From: JBEKHT01 sp049511715
Lineage (GTDB): Bacteria > Chloroflexota > Anaerolineae > Anaerolineales > RBG-16-64-43
Direction of reading: 5' to 3'
Length of the DNA: 54,882 nucleotides
Assembly (NCBI GenBank): GCA_049511715.1
Contig: JBEKXU010000019.1
Coordinates: forward strand, 1 to 54,882
Shown here one piece after another: positions 34,412-43,791 of the stretch. The notes beneath the pieces were generated by a model. The model worked only from the letters and a program-made list of their open reading frames with translations. It was not told the origin of the DNA and searched no databases. How positions within the stretch are numbered: the stretch's first letter is position 1; every line of letters starts with the position of its first letter. The translations under genes were made by a program, and so were the position numbers.

Positions 34412-35749
34412 TTGAAGCTGAGTCGCGCCTTGCGAGTCCAACCGGGGATGATCATCGCGCTGGTCGGCTCGGGAGGAAAGACTACGACGATGATGAAGCT
34501 GGCCGAGGAGACATCGCCTGCGGCCCCCGTCCTTCTTGCCACGACCACCCATCTGGCCCTGCGAGAGACGGAAAGGGTGAGCAACCGCCTCCTCGCTGGC
34601 GGACCGGATTGGCTCAGCGTGGCGGCGACTCGACTCAGGCGAGGAGACCCTCTGCTCCTCACCGGGCCGATTGATGCAAAGGAAGGGAAGGCCGGAGCCG
34701 TTTCCGAAAGCCAATGGACTGAGCTGAGGGCCCGCCTGGAGGGCCAGTCTCCAATCGTGGTGGTCGAGGCGGATGGAGCACGGGGACGACCTCTCAAGGC
34801 GCCTCTGGAGCATGAGCCGGCGATTCCGTCAGGAACTTCACTGGTCGTCCTCGTGGTGGGAATGGATGGAATTGGGAAGCCGCTCGAAGAAACGAGCGTC
34901 CACAGGGCTGACCGGTTTGCCCAGTTGGCAGGAACCGAGACCGGTGCGATCCTCACGCCGGAGCTGGCGGCCCGAGCGCTGCGCCACCGTGAGGGATACT
35001 TGTCGAAGATCCCCCGCGGCGCCCGATTCGTGGTCTTTCTGAATCAGTCCGAGGATTCTGGGCGCCGGGGAGCCGCCGAAGATTTGGCCCGGCGCGTTCT
35101 GGAATACCCCGAGGTATCCGAAGTGCTCATCGGTTCCGTCAATTCCCCCGATCCGATCCAGCAGGTCAAAGGACGGGCGGCTGGTGTTGTGCTTGCGGCC
35201 GGCGGATCGCGGCGAATGGGCGAGCCGAAGTTGCTCAAGAAGTTTCGCGGACGGCCCCTGGTCAGCCACGCGGTGGACCTTGCCCTGCGGACAACGCAGG
35301 GGGTGGTGGTCGTCCTGGGGGCGAATCCGTCTCCGCTGCGCATGGCATTGGCCGGCCAGGGTGTCCGATGGGTTGAAAACCCGCTTTGGGAGCAAGGGCA
35401 AAGCACCTCCCTGCGGGCCGGCGTCGAATCGCTCGATGAACGGTTCCACAGTGTTCTCTTCTTCCTCGGCGATCAACCCCTCATTCCGGAGCCGCTCGTC
35501 CGGAGGCTCGTGGCGTGCCACGAGGAAACCCTGTCGCCTCTGGTCGCCCCAAGAGTCGCAGGCCGGCAGGGCAACCCCGTCCTCTTCGACAGGGGGACTT
35601 GGCCGGCGCTCCTGGAACTTCGAGGCGATGTCGGTGGGCGGGGGCTGGTGGACCGCTATCCGGTCGAGTGGATCGAATGGCGGGACGAGGAAGCCTTCCT
35701 GGATGTGGACAAGGCCGAGGACTACGAGACGCTGCTTGGGCTGGAATGA
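34412..35749 (+). CDS. YqeC-MocA fusion: selenium/molybdenum cofactor maturation
   Basis: 445 residues from TTG 34412, supported by AGGAGG six bases upstream. Residues 1 to about 250 match YqeC (selenium cofactor biosynthesis): P-loop-like GSGGKTT (19-25), VVVEADGARGRPLKAP, then VGMDGIGKPL and the CO-terminal LIGSVN. Residues from about 256 are a MobA/MocA-like nucleotidyltransferase: VLAAGGSRRMGEPKLL, FLGDQPLI, GNPVLFDRG and LDVDKAEDY. MocA makes the cytosine dinucleotide form of the molybdenum cofactor. The two are usually separate genes. Confidence 0.87.
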   Translation: MKLSRALRVQPGMIIALVGSGGKTTTMMKLAEETSPAAPVLLATTTHLALRETERVSNRLLAGGPDWLSVAATRLRRGDPLLLTGPIDAKEGKAGAVSESQWTELRARLEGQSPIVVVEADGARGRPLKAPLEHEPAIPSGTSLVVLVVGMDGIGKPLEETSVHRADRFAQLAGTETGAILTPELAARALRHREGYLSKIPRGARFVVFLNQSEDSGRRGAAEDLARRVLEYPEVSEVLIGSVNSPDPIQQVKGRAAGVVLAAGGSRRMGEPKLLKKFRGRPLVSHAVDLALRTTQGVVVVLGANPSPLRMALAGQGVRWVENPLWEQGQSTSLRAGVESLDERFHSVLFFLGDQPLIPEPLVRRLVACHEETLSPLVAPRVAGRQGNPVLFDRGTWPALLELRGDVGGRGLVDRYPVEWIEWRDEEAFLDVDKAEDYETLLGLE

Positions 35750-36579
35750 GCGCCGCTCCTGTGCTACCCGACCGGACCCAAGCGCACCGAGTGTAGGGCC
35801 CTGGCGCGGCTATTCGGGCGGCTCAGGTTCTGAAGCACGCGCGTGGACCTTGCGTTCTTCCACCTTGACGGCGGTTTGCTTTGTTTCAAAGAATCGCGGC
35901 CCCCTTGTTGGAGGCGGAGATTCGCGCCGTGCCCGGGATCACGAGCGCCCGCAGCAGCCCGGTCCAGCCCGTGTGGCCGCAGTCTTTACGCGCCGATCGC
36001 CCACCCGTCGGCCTTCCAGGGCGGGTTGACGCCATGCGCTCGGGTCGGCCTTCTTGGATCTTGCCTGGTCCTCTCGATCGCCCTTGGCCAAACAGCTCCG
36101 GCTGAGGCTAGACATCTTGCGGGGCTGTATCAGGGCCAGACCGGCACATTCTTTGGGCTTTCTTACCCTTGACCCTTGACGGGCAAGTCGCGCCGCGGAT
36201 GACCGGAATCTGTAAGAGTTCCGCGAGGGGCTGGCGGGACACCCACGTACTTGCCGGCTCCGCCCCACTGCCCCGCGCGCTGGCGACCCTCGCCCCAAGA
36301 CCCGGGGCACCGAGCCGACCTAGGATCCCTCACGGAAAGGGGTGCTGCCATCGCTGCAATGGAGGCCGGACCATGCCGTATGGCTTGGGCCTGGCCCGCC
36401 AATCGCGGCCCCAGCCTCTTGCTGGAGCCTCTCGCCAAGCCAGCGAATCCGGATCGAGGGTTGAGCCAAGGAGCGGCCCGTTCGGTTCCGAGGAATGGCC
36501 GGACCGCCGTCCGGTCCGAGCGGGGAGCGCCGCCAGCAGGCCAGCCCGAAGAGGACAGGCTCTCGCAAGGTCTCTCCCC
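35750..36579. other. Gene-free interval between convergent operons
   Basis: 830 bases between the plus-strand hydroxylase cluster and minus-strand mltG. Several open frames exist but none has family features or a good ribosome site. A 7-base tandem (ACCCTTG twice, 36165-36178) is the only repeat noticed. No clear rho-independent terminator with a U run was found. Confidence 0.5.
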
Positions 36580-37740
36580 TCAGGGACACGCGGCTGCGAG
36601 ATGCTGCTGATAGGTTTCTGAGAAAATGTGCCGCCCGCTTCCGTCACAGGCGGCGCGGAAATAGAGGAAGTTGGTCTGGGCGGGATGAGCCACGGCCTCC
36701 AGTGCGGTAAGCCCAGGATTGTCGATGGGGGAGGGCGGCAGACCGTTGTGCAAATAGGTGTTAAAGGGGGACGGGGTTTGCAAGTCCTCCGATGTGAGTG
36801 GGTTTTTCCACCAGGTGTTCTCTGCCGCCACATAGCCGATCGCGTACTGGACGGTCACATCGGATTGGAGAGGCATGTCCCGCGCCAAGCGGTTGAGGAA
36901 TACCGAGCTGACGACCGGCATCTCGCCTGGAATGACCACTTCTCTCTGGATGATCGAAGCCAGGATAACCGCTTCGTAAAGGGTCAATGTCTGCTGTTCA
37001 AAGCCCGATCGCAAGGTCGGATCCACTCGTTGATCGAAATTCGTAACCATTTGATAGACCAGCAAGTCGGCGTTGGCGCTCGGATCAACGAGGTACGAGT
37101 CGGGGAATAGAAATCCCTCCAGGCTGGCCTGGGGAGGTATGGCGGAATAGAGCGATACGTTTCCGGGTCTGCGGCGCAAGGCGTCCAGGAAATCCTGGGG
37201 AAGGATCTGCAGTCCTGCGCCGGGCAGCGAAGAGGAGATTTCTTCCGCCCGCAGGCCGGGAAGAACGGTGAATGGACGGAGCCGTCCTCGGCCGCTCGCC
37301 AAGGCATCGGCGATCGTGCGCGCCGAGGCGCCCGCCGGGAGGTAGTAGATCCCCGGGACCAAATGGCGGTCGCCCCCCGTGTACCTGAGGTACAAGCGGA
37401 AGAGCAGAGGATCATCTATGTGACCCTCGCTGTCCAGCTTGGCGGCCACATTGGAAACGGTGTCTCCAGACAGGACCTCGAAATTGACCGCTGCGCCTGG
37501 CGCCGAGGGAGCTTGGAGGTCCGGTTCCCTAACGGTCAGATAGAGCTCGAGAGGGACAGCCTCGTACCAGGGGAGGTCCGCACCGGGCGGACCGAGCACA
37601 ACCGCCAAAGACTGAGCCGCCAAGGAGGCCCCGAGTAAGCCCGCGGCCCCGCAGCCGAGCCCGGCCAGGACCACGGCCACCCACGCCCGCACCAGGGATC
37701 CGTGCGGGGAAGGAGTGCGTCTAGGCCGAGGGGTGGGCAT
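36580..37740 (-). CDS. mltG: Endolytic murein transglycosylase MltG
   Basis: 386 residues from ATG 37740 (AGGA nine bases upstream, inside ruvX). N-terminal membrane helix near 22-45, then a LysM-like segment (VNFEVLSGDTVSNVAAKL). The YceG domain has LEGFLFPDSY, the catalytic-glutamate segment VILASIIQREV, and NTYLHNGLPPSPIDNPG. It cuts nascent glycan strands and sets their length. It overlaps ruvX by 20 bases, a common neighbour. Confidence 0.92.
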   Translation of the reverse strand: MPTPRPRRTPSPHGSLVRAWVAVVLAGLGCGAAGLLGASLAAQSLAVVLGPPGADLPWYEAVPLELYLTVREPDLQAPSAPGAAVNFEVLSGDTVSNVAAKLDSEGHIDDPLLFRLYLRYTGGDRHLVPGIYYLPAGASARTIADALASGRGRLRPFTVLPGLRAEEISSSLPGAGLQILPQDFLDALRRRPGNVSLYSAIPPQASLEGFLFPDSYLVDPSANADLLVYQMVTNFDQRVDPTLRSGFEQQTLTLYEAVILASIIQREVVIPGEMPVVSSVFLNRLARDMPLQSDVTVQYAIGYVAAENTWWKNPLTSEDLQTPSPFNTYLHNGLPPSPIDNPGLTALEAVAHPAQTNFLYFRAACDGSGRHIFSETYQQHLAAACP

Positions 37741-38137
37741 CGAGGTAGTCCTGGAGCATCGCCGCGGCGGCGAGCGCGTCAATCGCCGTCCTTCGGGTCT
37801 TGCGTCGGTCCCCTCGTTCGAGGCGCGCCTTCCGCGCAGCCTCCGTCGAGAAAGACTCGTCCCAGGTTTCAATCGGAGTGGGGCACCGGAGCCTCAAGGC
37901 GGCCACCAATCGCATGGCCCGGTTGGCCTGTGGCCCGTAGCCGCCCTCGGAGTCGGTGGCCACTCCAACAACGACCCGGTCCGCGGCATTCTCTGTAGCC
38001 AGGCGGACCAGGCGATCCGCATCGCTGGCCAGGCTTTCATGCCGCAGGATGAGCAGCCCTCGGGCGACCACACCGCGCGGATCACTGAGGGCCACCCCGA
38101 TCCGGCGCGTTCCCGGGTCAACCCCCAAGATGCGCAT
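37721..38137 (-). CDS. ruvX: RuvX/YqgF-family nuclease
   Basis: 138 residues from ATG 38137. RNase H-fold motifs: ILGVDPGTRRIGVALSDP, then a conserved ETWDESFSTEAA and the closing aspartate in IDALAAAAMLQDYL. The family is linked to Holliday-junction resolution and 16S rRNA 5' processing. It overlaps mltG. Confidence 0.9.
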   Translation of the reverse strand: MRILGVDPGTRRIGVALSDPRGVVARGLLILRHESLASDADRLVRLATENAADRVVVGVATDSEGGYGPQANRAMRLVAALRLRCPTPIETWDESFSTEAARKARLERGDRRKTRRTAIDALAAAAMLQDYLDAHPSA

Positions 38138-38214
38138 CAGGACACCGGAACGAAGCCAAGGCGGCCGCCGGCCGAAACGATGACCGGCCGGATCGACGGA
38201 TCCTCGCTCGCAGG

Positions 38215-39720
38215 CTAGGCGGGTTGCGCTTCCACATGGATCCGCCACGGATAGGGAGGCAGGAAAGGCAGCCAGTTCGGCCAGACTTCGACCTCCCAGA
38301 TTGTTCCCGGAGGCGTGCGGGTCTGGAGAACTCGTCCTTCGTCATGGGGGCGCAATAGGCGGAGCGCGTAGGGGAGGGTGCCCGGGTCCCACGCCGGGTA
38401 GGCTCTCGCTTCCACATGCAGGATGGCATTTCCGGAGGGGGTGCCCGAGAGGCTCATCCCCATCGGGCTGAGGTCCAGGGTCTCGGCTGGGCCCGTGCGC
38501 TGGGAGAGTGCTTGGGCACCGATTTTTTCGAGATCCGAGGAATGGAAGGAGAGGATCGTCGCGTCGGCGGATAAGGTCATCCCCACCGAATCAAGGGGCG
38601 TGCCGGATACCGCATCCGCTTTGGATTCGGCCTGCCCTTCGAGCGAGAGGGTTTCGGGGACCAAGAGGGAGCCTGACGGAGCCTCCGCCTGCAGGCGGAA
38701 CAGGGCCTCGGCACGGAGTTCCCCCTCAAGTTGCTTGCGCAGGGATTGCAGATCCTCCGCCGTCACGATCGCGCGGCGCTCACTCTGGCCGCCGCGCATG
38801 GCGGTTGAGGGACCCACCTGCAGGACGAGGCCGAGGGGGCCTTCGACGGCGCTCAACGAATCCGCAGGCAGATTCGCTTGGGCACCGGCTTGGGCTGCGC
38901 GCACATCAACCCAGACCATCTGCTGGGGAGCCAGGGTGGCCGCGGAGGAGGTCACAAAGAGAGTCGGGAGGGAACCTGCTTGGATCTCAAGGCCAGGCGG
39001 AAGCAGCAGCGTGTCCGAGCTTTTGTTCCGGATCTGGACGAAGCCCGAGGCGCTTTGGGTAGGGACCGTTTCCTGCCCAGAAGACAATCGTCGCCCGGAG
39101 ACCTGGACGGCGGCAGACAACGTTGCGCCCGAGAAGCTGAGGAGCCGCGCCGAGGCGGCCACCGGCCTCGTCGGAAGCCGCAAACGAACCGTGGCTCCGG
39201 GGATCCCCAGGAGCAAAGGGAGCAGCAACAGGCCAGCCCCTAGGGAAAAGACCAGAACCCGAAATCGTCCGAGCTCGGGCCCTTGGACGTCCCGAGTGCG
39301 AAGCAAACCCTTCGTAAAGCGCCTCGACTCGGGTGTCCGAAACACGGCGGCGCGGGCCACCTCCGTCTCGTGCTGATCTCTTCCCCAATCGCCCGTGGGG
39401 GGCGAGGCGGAACGCACCTCCGGCAGGCGGGCCGGGAGGGGTCCCCGGGAGGCCCAAAGCGCTTTCTCCAGGGATGGGAAGCAGGGGATGCGAATTTCCT
39501 TTGCGAGTTTCTGGAGGGGCCGAACCTCCGTGGCCAGGGCCAAGGAGGATCCGACGGAAATCGCCCAGCGGCGCATCAGGATCAGGTCCAGGCGCCTTCG
39601 GATGACAGGGCAGGGCGAGGCCGCGTGCAACAGGATCAGGCTCGCCTGCGCTCGAAGCACTTTGTCACGCAGGGAGGCCAGGTCGTCGCTGGACTCAACG
39701 CTGATGATTTGAACTTTCAA
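38215..39720 (-). CDS. Baseplate J/gp47-like membrane protein
   Basis: 501 residues; the start is uncertain (TTG 39720 without a clear ribosome site). Residues 1-95 form a Rossmann-like region (SLILLHAASPCPVIRRRL; ALATEVRPL; IRIPCFPSLEKAL). One membrane helix lies near 155-172. The remainder follows the baseplate-J pattern: FVQIRNKSSDTLLLPPGLEI, TLFVTSSAATLAPQQ, a GAQANLPADSLSAVEG run, and IVTAEDLQSLRKQLEGEL. Proteins of this make-up are common in Chloroflexota, where their role is unknown; no phage genes are nearby. It sits between alaS and ruvX. Confidence 0.6.
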   Translation of the reverse strand: MKVQIISVESSDDLASLRDKVLRAQASLILLHAASPCPVIRRRLDLILMRRWAISVGSSLALATEVRPLQKLAKEIRIPCFPSLEKALWASRGPLPARLPEVRSASPPTGDWGRDQHETEVARAAVFRTPESRRFTKGLLRTRDVQGPELGRFRVLVFSLGAGLLLLPLLLGIPGATVRLRLPTRPVAASARLLSFSGATLSAAVQVSGRRLSSGQETVPTQSASGFVQIRNKSSDTLLLPPGLEIQAGSLPTLFVTSSAATLAPQQMVWVDVRAAQAGAQANLPADSLSAVEGPLGLVLQVGPSTAMRGGQSERRAIVTAEDLQSLRKQLEGELRAEALFRLQAEAPSGSLLVPETLSLEGQAESKADAVSGTPLDSVGMTLSADATILSFHSSDLEKIGAQALSQRTGPAETLDLSPMGMSLSGTPSGNAILHVEARAYPAWDPGTLPYALRLLRPHDEGRVLQTRTPPGTIWEVEVWPNWLPFLPPYPWRIHVEAQPA

Positions 39721-39798
39721 TCGGGGTTTCGGATCTCCGTAGGCCGATTCGACTCTGCGCCGTTTTCTCGCGGCCCAGGCCGTCGGGTTTCCGTGGCC

Positions 39799-42582
39799 TC
39801 AAACCAGGGCGTCGGCAACCAACCGGGCCACAAGTTTGAGCGCCTCATTCATCCTGGCCGGGTCGTTGCCCCCGGCCTGAGCCAGCGTAGGTCGGCCGCC
39901 GCCCCCGCCTCCCAGAATCTTGGCTGCCGCCTGCGCCAGTTTTCCCGCGTCCAGACCCCGGGAGGTCAGATCCTCACTTACCGCTACCACTAGGGTCGAC
40001 TTGCCATGCTGCGACGTTCCAATGGCCGCCACGCCGGAGGGATAGCGCTGGCGGAAGGCGTCGGCAAGCAGGCGCAGCGTTTCCGCGTCCCCTTGGGAGA
40101 CCTCCGTGATCAGGAGAGCCGCCCCCTGAATTCGCTCGGCTCTTTCGAGGACCGCCTCGAATTCCTTCTTGGCCATTTCCTGGCGCAGCCGCAGATTCTC
40201 CTTGCGCTGGTTCTCAAGCTCGCCCAGAAGGTCCAACACCTTTCGATCTACTTCCTCCTCGCCGACCCCCAAATAGGCCGCCATGTTGGTGAGGTTCCGT
40301 GAGCGCTCTTGCTCGAGCGCCACTGCGGCGTGGCCGGTCACCGCTTCAATTCGTCGCACTCCCGCAGCCACGCTGCTTTCGCTCAGGATCAGGAAGAGCC
40401 CAATGTCACCCGTTTCGAAAACATGGGTTCCGCCGCAGAGCTCATAGGAGAACACCTCTGGCTCACCCACCGAGATCGTCCGCACAATCTCGCCGTATTT
40501 CTCGCCGAAAAGGGCTGTCGCCCCCTCGCTGATGGCCTGGTCACGGGACTTGTACTCGCTGTTGACCGGGTAGTTTGCCAGGATGGCCTCGTTGACGTAG
40601 CGCTCCACCCGCTCCAGATCCTGTTGACTCACCATGGAAGGATGAGTGAAATCGAAGCGAAGCCGATCCGGCGCCACCAGGGAGCCCGCTTGGCGGACAT
40701 GAGGCCCCAGGACATGGCGCAACTCGGCCTGGAGCAAGTGAGTGGCGGTGTGGTTGCGCATGATGTCCCACCGCCTCTCATTGTCCACGCTCGCTGCGCC
40801 CAGGTCCCCCGTGTGGGGAGTCCCGAGCGTCACCTCGCCCCGATGCACAATCAAGCCGGCGGCCGCTCGGCGGACCTCCTGAACCGCAATTTCCCAGGAA
40901 ATCTCCTCGCTGTCCTGCTGGTATCGACGAATCCACCCGGTGTCCGAAACTTGCCCGCCGGACTCAATGTAGAAACAGGTGCGCGGCAAAACCACCTCTA
41001 CCATGGAGCCGGGGCTCGCCTGCGCCACCCACTGATGGTTCTGGATCAGGGCAATAACAGGCTCCTGGACATCGAAATTGCTATAGGGGTCGTACTCGGT
41101 TCCTTCTTCGGCGAGAAGCCCCTCGGCCTGCAGCTGTTCTTTGATGGCACGATAGTGGGCCACATCCTGGCTGTCCAGTTCCCCGAGGGCCTGTCCGCCG
41201 CCTGAAGCCTCGCGATGCTGCTCCAGGGCCCGGCGAAAGCCGGCTTCATCGACTTCCAGCCCGTGTTCTCGAGCCACATCCCGGGTGATCTCCAGCGGCA
41301 GTCCGTAGGTGGCATACAGGCGGAAAGCGCGCTCGCCGTCCAGGGTCTTGGTCCCGCCTTCCTCTTGGCTGCGAAGAAGGCTTTCCAGATTCTCGACCCC
41401 AACGTCCACGGTGCGTCGAAAACGATTCTCCTCCAGGGTGAGGGTGCTGAGAATGGTGTCGCGAGAGCGAGTAACCTCCGGGTAGGCGCGCTCATATTCG
41501 TGCAGGACGGTCTCCCCGATCGCGGCCAGAAAGGGTTCGTTGAAACCGATCTTCGCCCCGAAGCGCGCGGCTCGCCGGATGACCATGCGAGTGACATAGT
41601 TGCGTCCCAGATTCCCGGGGACGACGCCGTCGGCAATCAGAAAGACGGACGCACGGGCATGATCTGCAACCACGCGATAAGCCACAAGGTTTTCCGCGCG
41701 CTTCTTGTTTGTATGCCGTGCCTGCTCCTGGATCTTCTCCATGATCGGCGTGAACAGGTCGGTCTCATAGCTGTTCTCTTTTCCCTGGACGAGCATGGCC
41801 AGGCGCTCCAGGCCCATGCCGGTGTCGACCCCGTGGGCGGGCAACGGGCTCCGGGATCCGTCCGGGGACTGGTTGAACTGCATGAAGACCAGATTCCAGA
41901 TTTCCAGGAATCTGCCGTCTGGATTGTCGTCGAGGTGGTACAGCAACTCTGCGCCGTGCAGCGCCCCCCGGGAGGGTGTGAAGTCGAAGTGGATCTCCGA
42001 GGTCGGCCCACAAGGTCCAACCTCCGCCATTTGCCAGAAGTTGGTCTTGTCCCCCATGCGGGCAACCCGGGCGGGGGGCACGCCCACTTCATCGACCCAC
42101 AGCTGATAGGCTTCCTCGTCGGTCTCGTGCACCGTGAAGTAAAGCCGCTCGGCCGGCAGGCCGAAGGTTCCAGTCACAAGATCATACGCATACCGAATGG
42201 CGTCCTTCTTGAAGTAGTCTCCGAAAGAGAAGTTCCCCAGCATCTCGAAAAAAGTGTGGTGGCGCGGGCTGGGGCCGACATTCTCCAGATCGTTGTGTTT
42301 TCCCGACACCCGCATGCATCGTTGCACACTGGTGGCCCGAACATAAGGGCGCTGATCCTGCCCCAGGAACACGTCCTTGAACTGGACCATTCCGGCATTG
42401 GTGAAGAGAAGGCTCGGGTCATTCCCGGGAACCAGGGAAGACGAAGGGACGATGGTATGGCCTCTCTCCGCAAAGAACTCGAGGAAGGAGCGCCGAATCT
42501 GCTCACCCTTAGCCTGACCAGGATGGGAGGTGTGATCGGACGGCTCCGTCCGTTTCTCTTGCCGCCCTTTGGCCTTTGCCAT
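39799..42582 (-). CDS. alaS: Alanyl-tRNA synthetase
   Basis: 927 residues from ATG 42582 with GGGAGG six bases upstream; an open frame continues 5' but is not coding. Class II catalytic core: TNAGMVQFKDVFLG, TSVQRCMRVSGKHNDLENVG, HHTFFEMLGNFSFGDYFK, and GVDTGMGLERL. The editing domain has HTATH and CGGTH. The C-terminal part (LAQAAAKILGGGGGGRPTLA) is the C-Ala domain. It charges tRNA-Ala. Confidence 0.96.
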   Translation of the reverse strand: MAKAKGRQEKRTEPSDHTSHPGQAKGEQIRRSFLEFFAERGHTIVPSSSLVPGNDPSLLFTNAGMVQFKDVFLGQDQRPYVRATSVQRCMRVSGKHNDLENVGPSPRHHTFFEMLGNFSFGDYFKKDAIRYAYDLVTGTFGLPAERLYFTVHETDEEAYQLWVDEVGVPPARVARMGDKTNFWQMAEVGPCGPTSEIHFDFTPSRGALHGAELLYHLDDNPDGRFLEIWNLVFMQFNQSPDGSRSPLPAHGVDTGMGLERLAMLVQGKENSYETDLFTPIMEKIQEQARHTNKKRAENLVAYRVVADHARASVFLIADGVVPGNLGRNYVTRMVIRRAARFGAKIGFNEPFLAAIGETVLHEYERAYPEVTRSRDTILSTLTLEENRFRRTVDVGVENLESLLRSQEEGGTKTLDGERAFRLYATYGLPLEITRDVAREHGLEVDEAGFRRALEQHREASGGGQALGELDSQDVAHYRAIKEQLQAEGLLAEEGTEYDPYSNFDVQEPVIALIQNHQWVAQASPGSMVEVVLPRTCFYIESGGQVSDTGWIRRYQQDSEEISWEIAVQEVRRAAAGLIVHRGEVTLGTPHTGDLGAASVDNERRWDIMRNHTATHLLQAELRHVLGPHVRQAGSLVAPDRLRFDFTHPSMVSQQDLERVERYVNEAILANYPVNSEYKSRDQAISEGATALFGEKYGEIVRTISVGEPEVFSYELCGGTHVFETGDIGLFLILSESSVAAGVRRIEAVTGHAAVALEQERSRNLTNMAAYLGVGEEEVDRKVLDLLGELENQRKENLRLRQEMAKKEFEAVLERAERIQGAALLITEVSQGDAETLRLLADAFRQRYPSGVAAIGTSQHGKSTLVVAVSEDLTSRGLDAGKLAQAAAKILGGGGGGRPTLAQAGGNDPARMNEALKLVARLVADALV

Positions 42583-42606
42583 TTTGCCTCCCAATGCGAG
42601 GGCCGC

Positions 42607-42635
42607 ATTATAAGCTCTTGGGAATCGGAAATCAA
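42607..42635 (-). promoter_or_regulatory. Promoter of alaS
   Basis: On the minus strand TTGATT (42635-42630), a 17-base spacer and TATAAT (42612-42607). This is the best two-box promoter seen in the window. The predicted leader before ATG 42582 is only about 18 bases, leaving no room for a T-box. Confidence 0.7.
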
Positions 42636-43359
42636 TTCGGCAGTCTTGGCCGGCGGCGCCGGTCCGGAGCTCCGGAGCGCGGCGCACGGTGGCAGAGCCG
42701 GGAGCGTCCGGGACAATCGCCTCCGCTTGACGATCGATCGCCCCGGTGAGGGCCAAGCCCGGACCTCCATAGCGGTCAGCCGCAAGCCTTCCCTCTGCCT
42801 CTACATCTTGCCAGGGGCCTGGGGCAGGCCACCGGGAGAAGCCCAGTCCACGGGATCGTTCATGGCGGAATCCCTCCCCGGATTGCCAACGAGGTTGAAG
42901 AGGAGAAGCGGGCGGCGCCCTCTTGCTCGGCACTGGAGTCTGTGCGCAGGCGCAACCAGGGCCGGCTATCCCAGATCCCGGCCTGCTTCGACACGTCCTG
43001 GGCCAATCGTCTGAGGGCTCAAGTCGAGGTGACAGAAGTTCGGGGACGCGGGATTTACGGGCGGGTAGTGGGTCCAGGCATGAAGCATCGCCAGAGGACT
43101 TCGTCTCCAGGCTGGCAGCGAAAGCGTTGGAAGCGAAAGGCTGGGCGGGAAGTATGGCGGCGGCCGGGAGGTGTGCGCTGAGGAGCTCAATCCAGGCCGG
43201 TTGCGCATAGACACATCGACGCACACACCCAAAAATTTTTGGCCTCGCTTCGCTGTGACTCCCAATCTTGCAATCCGGCTGTGTTCAGCCGTGTGCCGTG
43301 TCGAACCCGAGCCCAATTAGGTAAGGTAGAATCGTGACTCTGGGCGTGAATAGTTGGCG

Positions 43360-43454
43360 GGCATCAAGCGGAGGCTGGGGCCGGTTCGCATAGATTTACG
43401 GGCGGGGGCCAACCCGGGGAGAGAGCTCCGCCAAACCCGGGGAAAAGGGATGCC
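43360..43454 (+). ncRNA. Possible structured RNA of unknown type
   Basis: GGCATC (43360-43365) pairs with GATGCC (43449-43454), and inside it GCGGAG (43368-43373) pairs with CTCCGC (43426-43431). A TTGGC/GCCAA pairing (43354-43358 with 43452-43456) competes with the outer stem. The motif AACCCGGGGA occurs twice within. A -10-like TAGAAT lies about 30 bases upstream. It matches no riboswitch that I recognise. Confidence 0.25.
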
Positions 43455-43791
43455 AATCACTCAAGTCGTGAGCGTCCTATTGAGGAAGTAGCCGGAAGCC
43501 CAGACTTATCCTGAGTAGAAGTTGCGGCGTGGTCGAGATTGGGCGAAGCGCGCGAGTGCGGTCGAGGTCGATGGTTTTGGAATCGGTTGCCGAATCGAAG
43601 GGCTGGGAGGGCGCCGCGGGGATGATGGACACCAAGGATCACTAGGGCGGAGCTTTGGACCAGCCCGCCGGAGTGGCAGGGGCCGCGGATGCTGAGTGTG
43701 CGCGCGCTAAAAAGCGGCTGCGAATGCCGGTTGCCGACGCGAGTGCGATACGAATGCGGCAGTGGCACATGGACACAGGAGGACACAGGCG

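Larger units (their letters stand above)
42583..43791. other. 1.2-kb interval between alaS and the UroD-family gene
   Basis: No gene is supported. It holds the alaS promoter, short open frames on the plus strand near 42930-43210 with no recognisable family, a TAGAAT -10-like hexamer at 43327-43332, and a possible structured RNA at 43360-43454 (separate entry). Confidence 0.5.

Noticed and set aside
36165..36178. ACCCTTG tandem repeat as a minisatellite or CRISPR remnant
   Set aside because: Only two 7-base copies; no spacing pattern.
35843..36621. Open frames of 109-150 codons in the gap before mltG
   Set aside because: Composition is Arg/Pro/Ser-rich without family features or ribosome sites, typical of non-coding GC-rich DNA.
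42583..42606. T-box control of alaS
   Set aside because: The two-box promoter leaves a leader of about 18 bases, too short for a T-box, and no AGGGTGGNACCGCG-type motif is present. None was seen before tyrS or gltX either.
42930..43210. Plus-strand frames reading ANRLRAQVEVTEVRGRGIYG and EASPEDFVSRLAAKALEAKG
   Set aside because: They looked like a frameshifted gene remnant, but no family is recognisable and no ribosome site is present; not enough to call a pseudogene.
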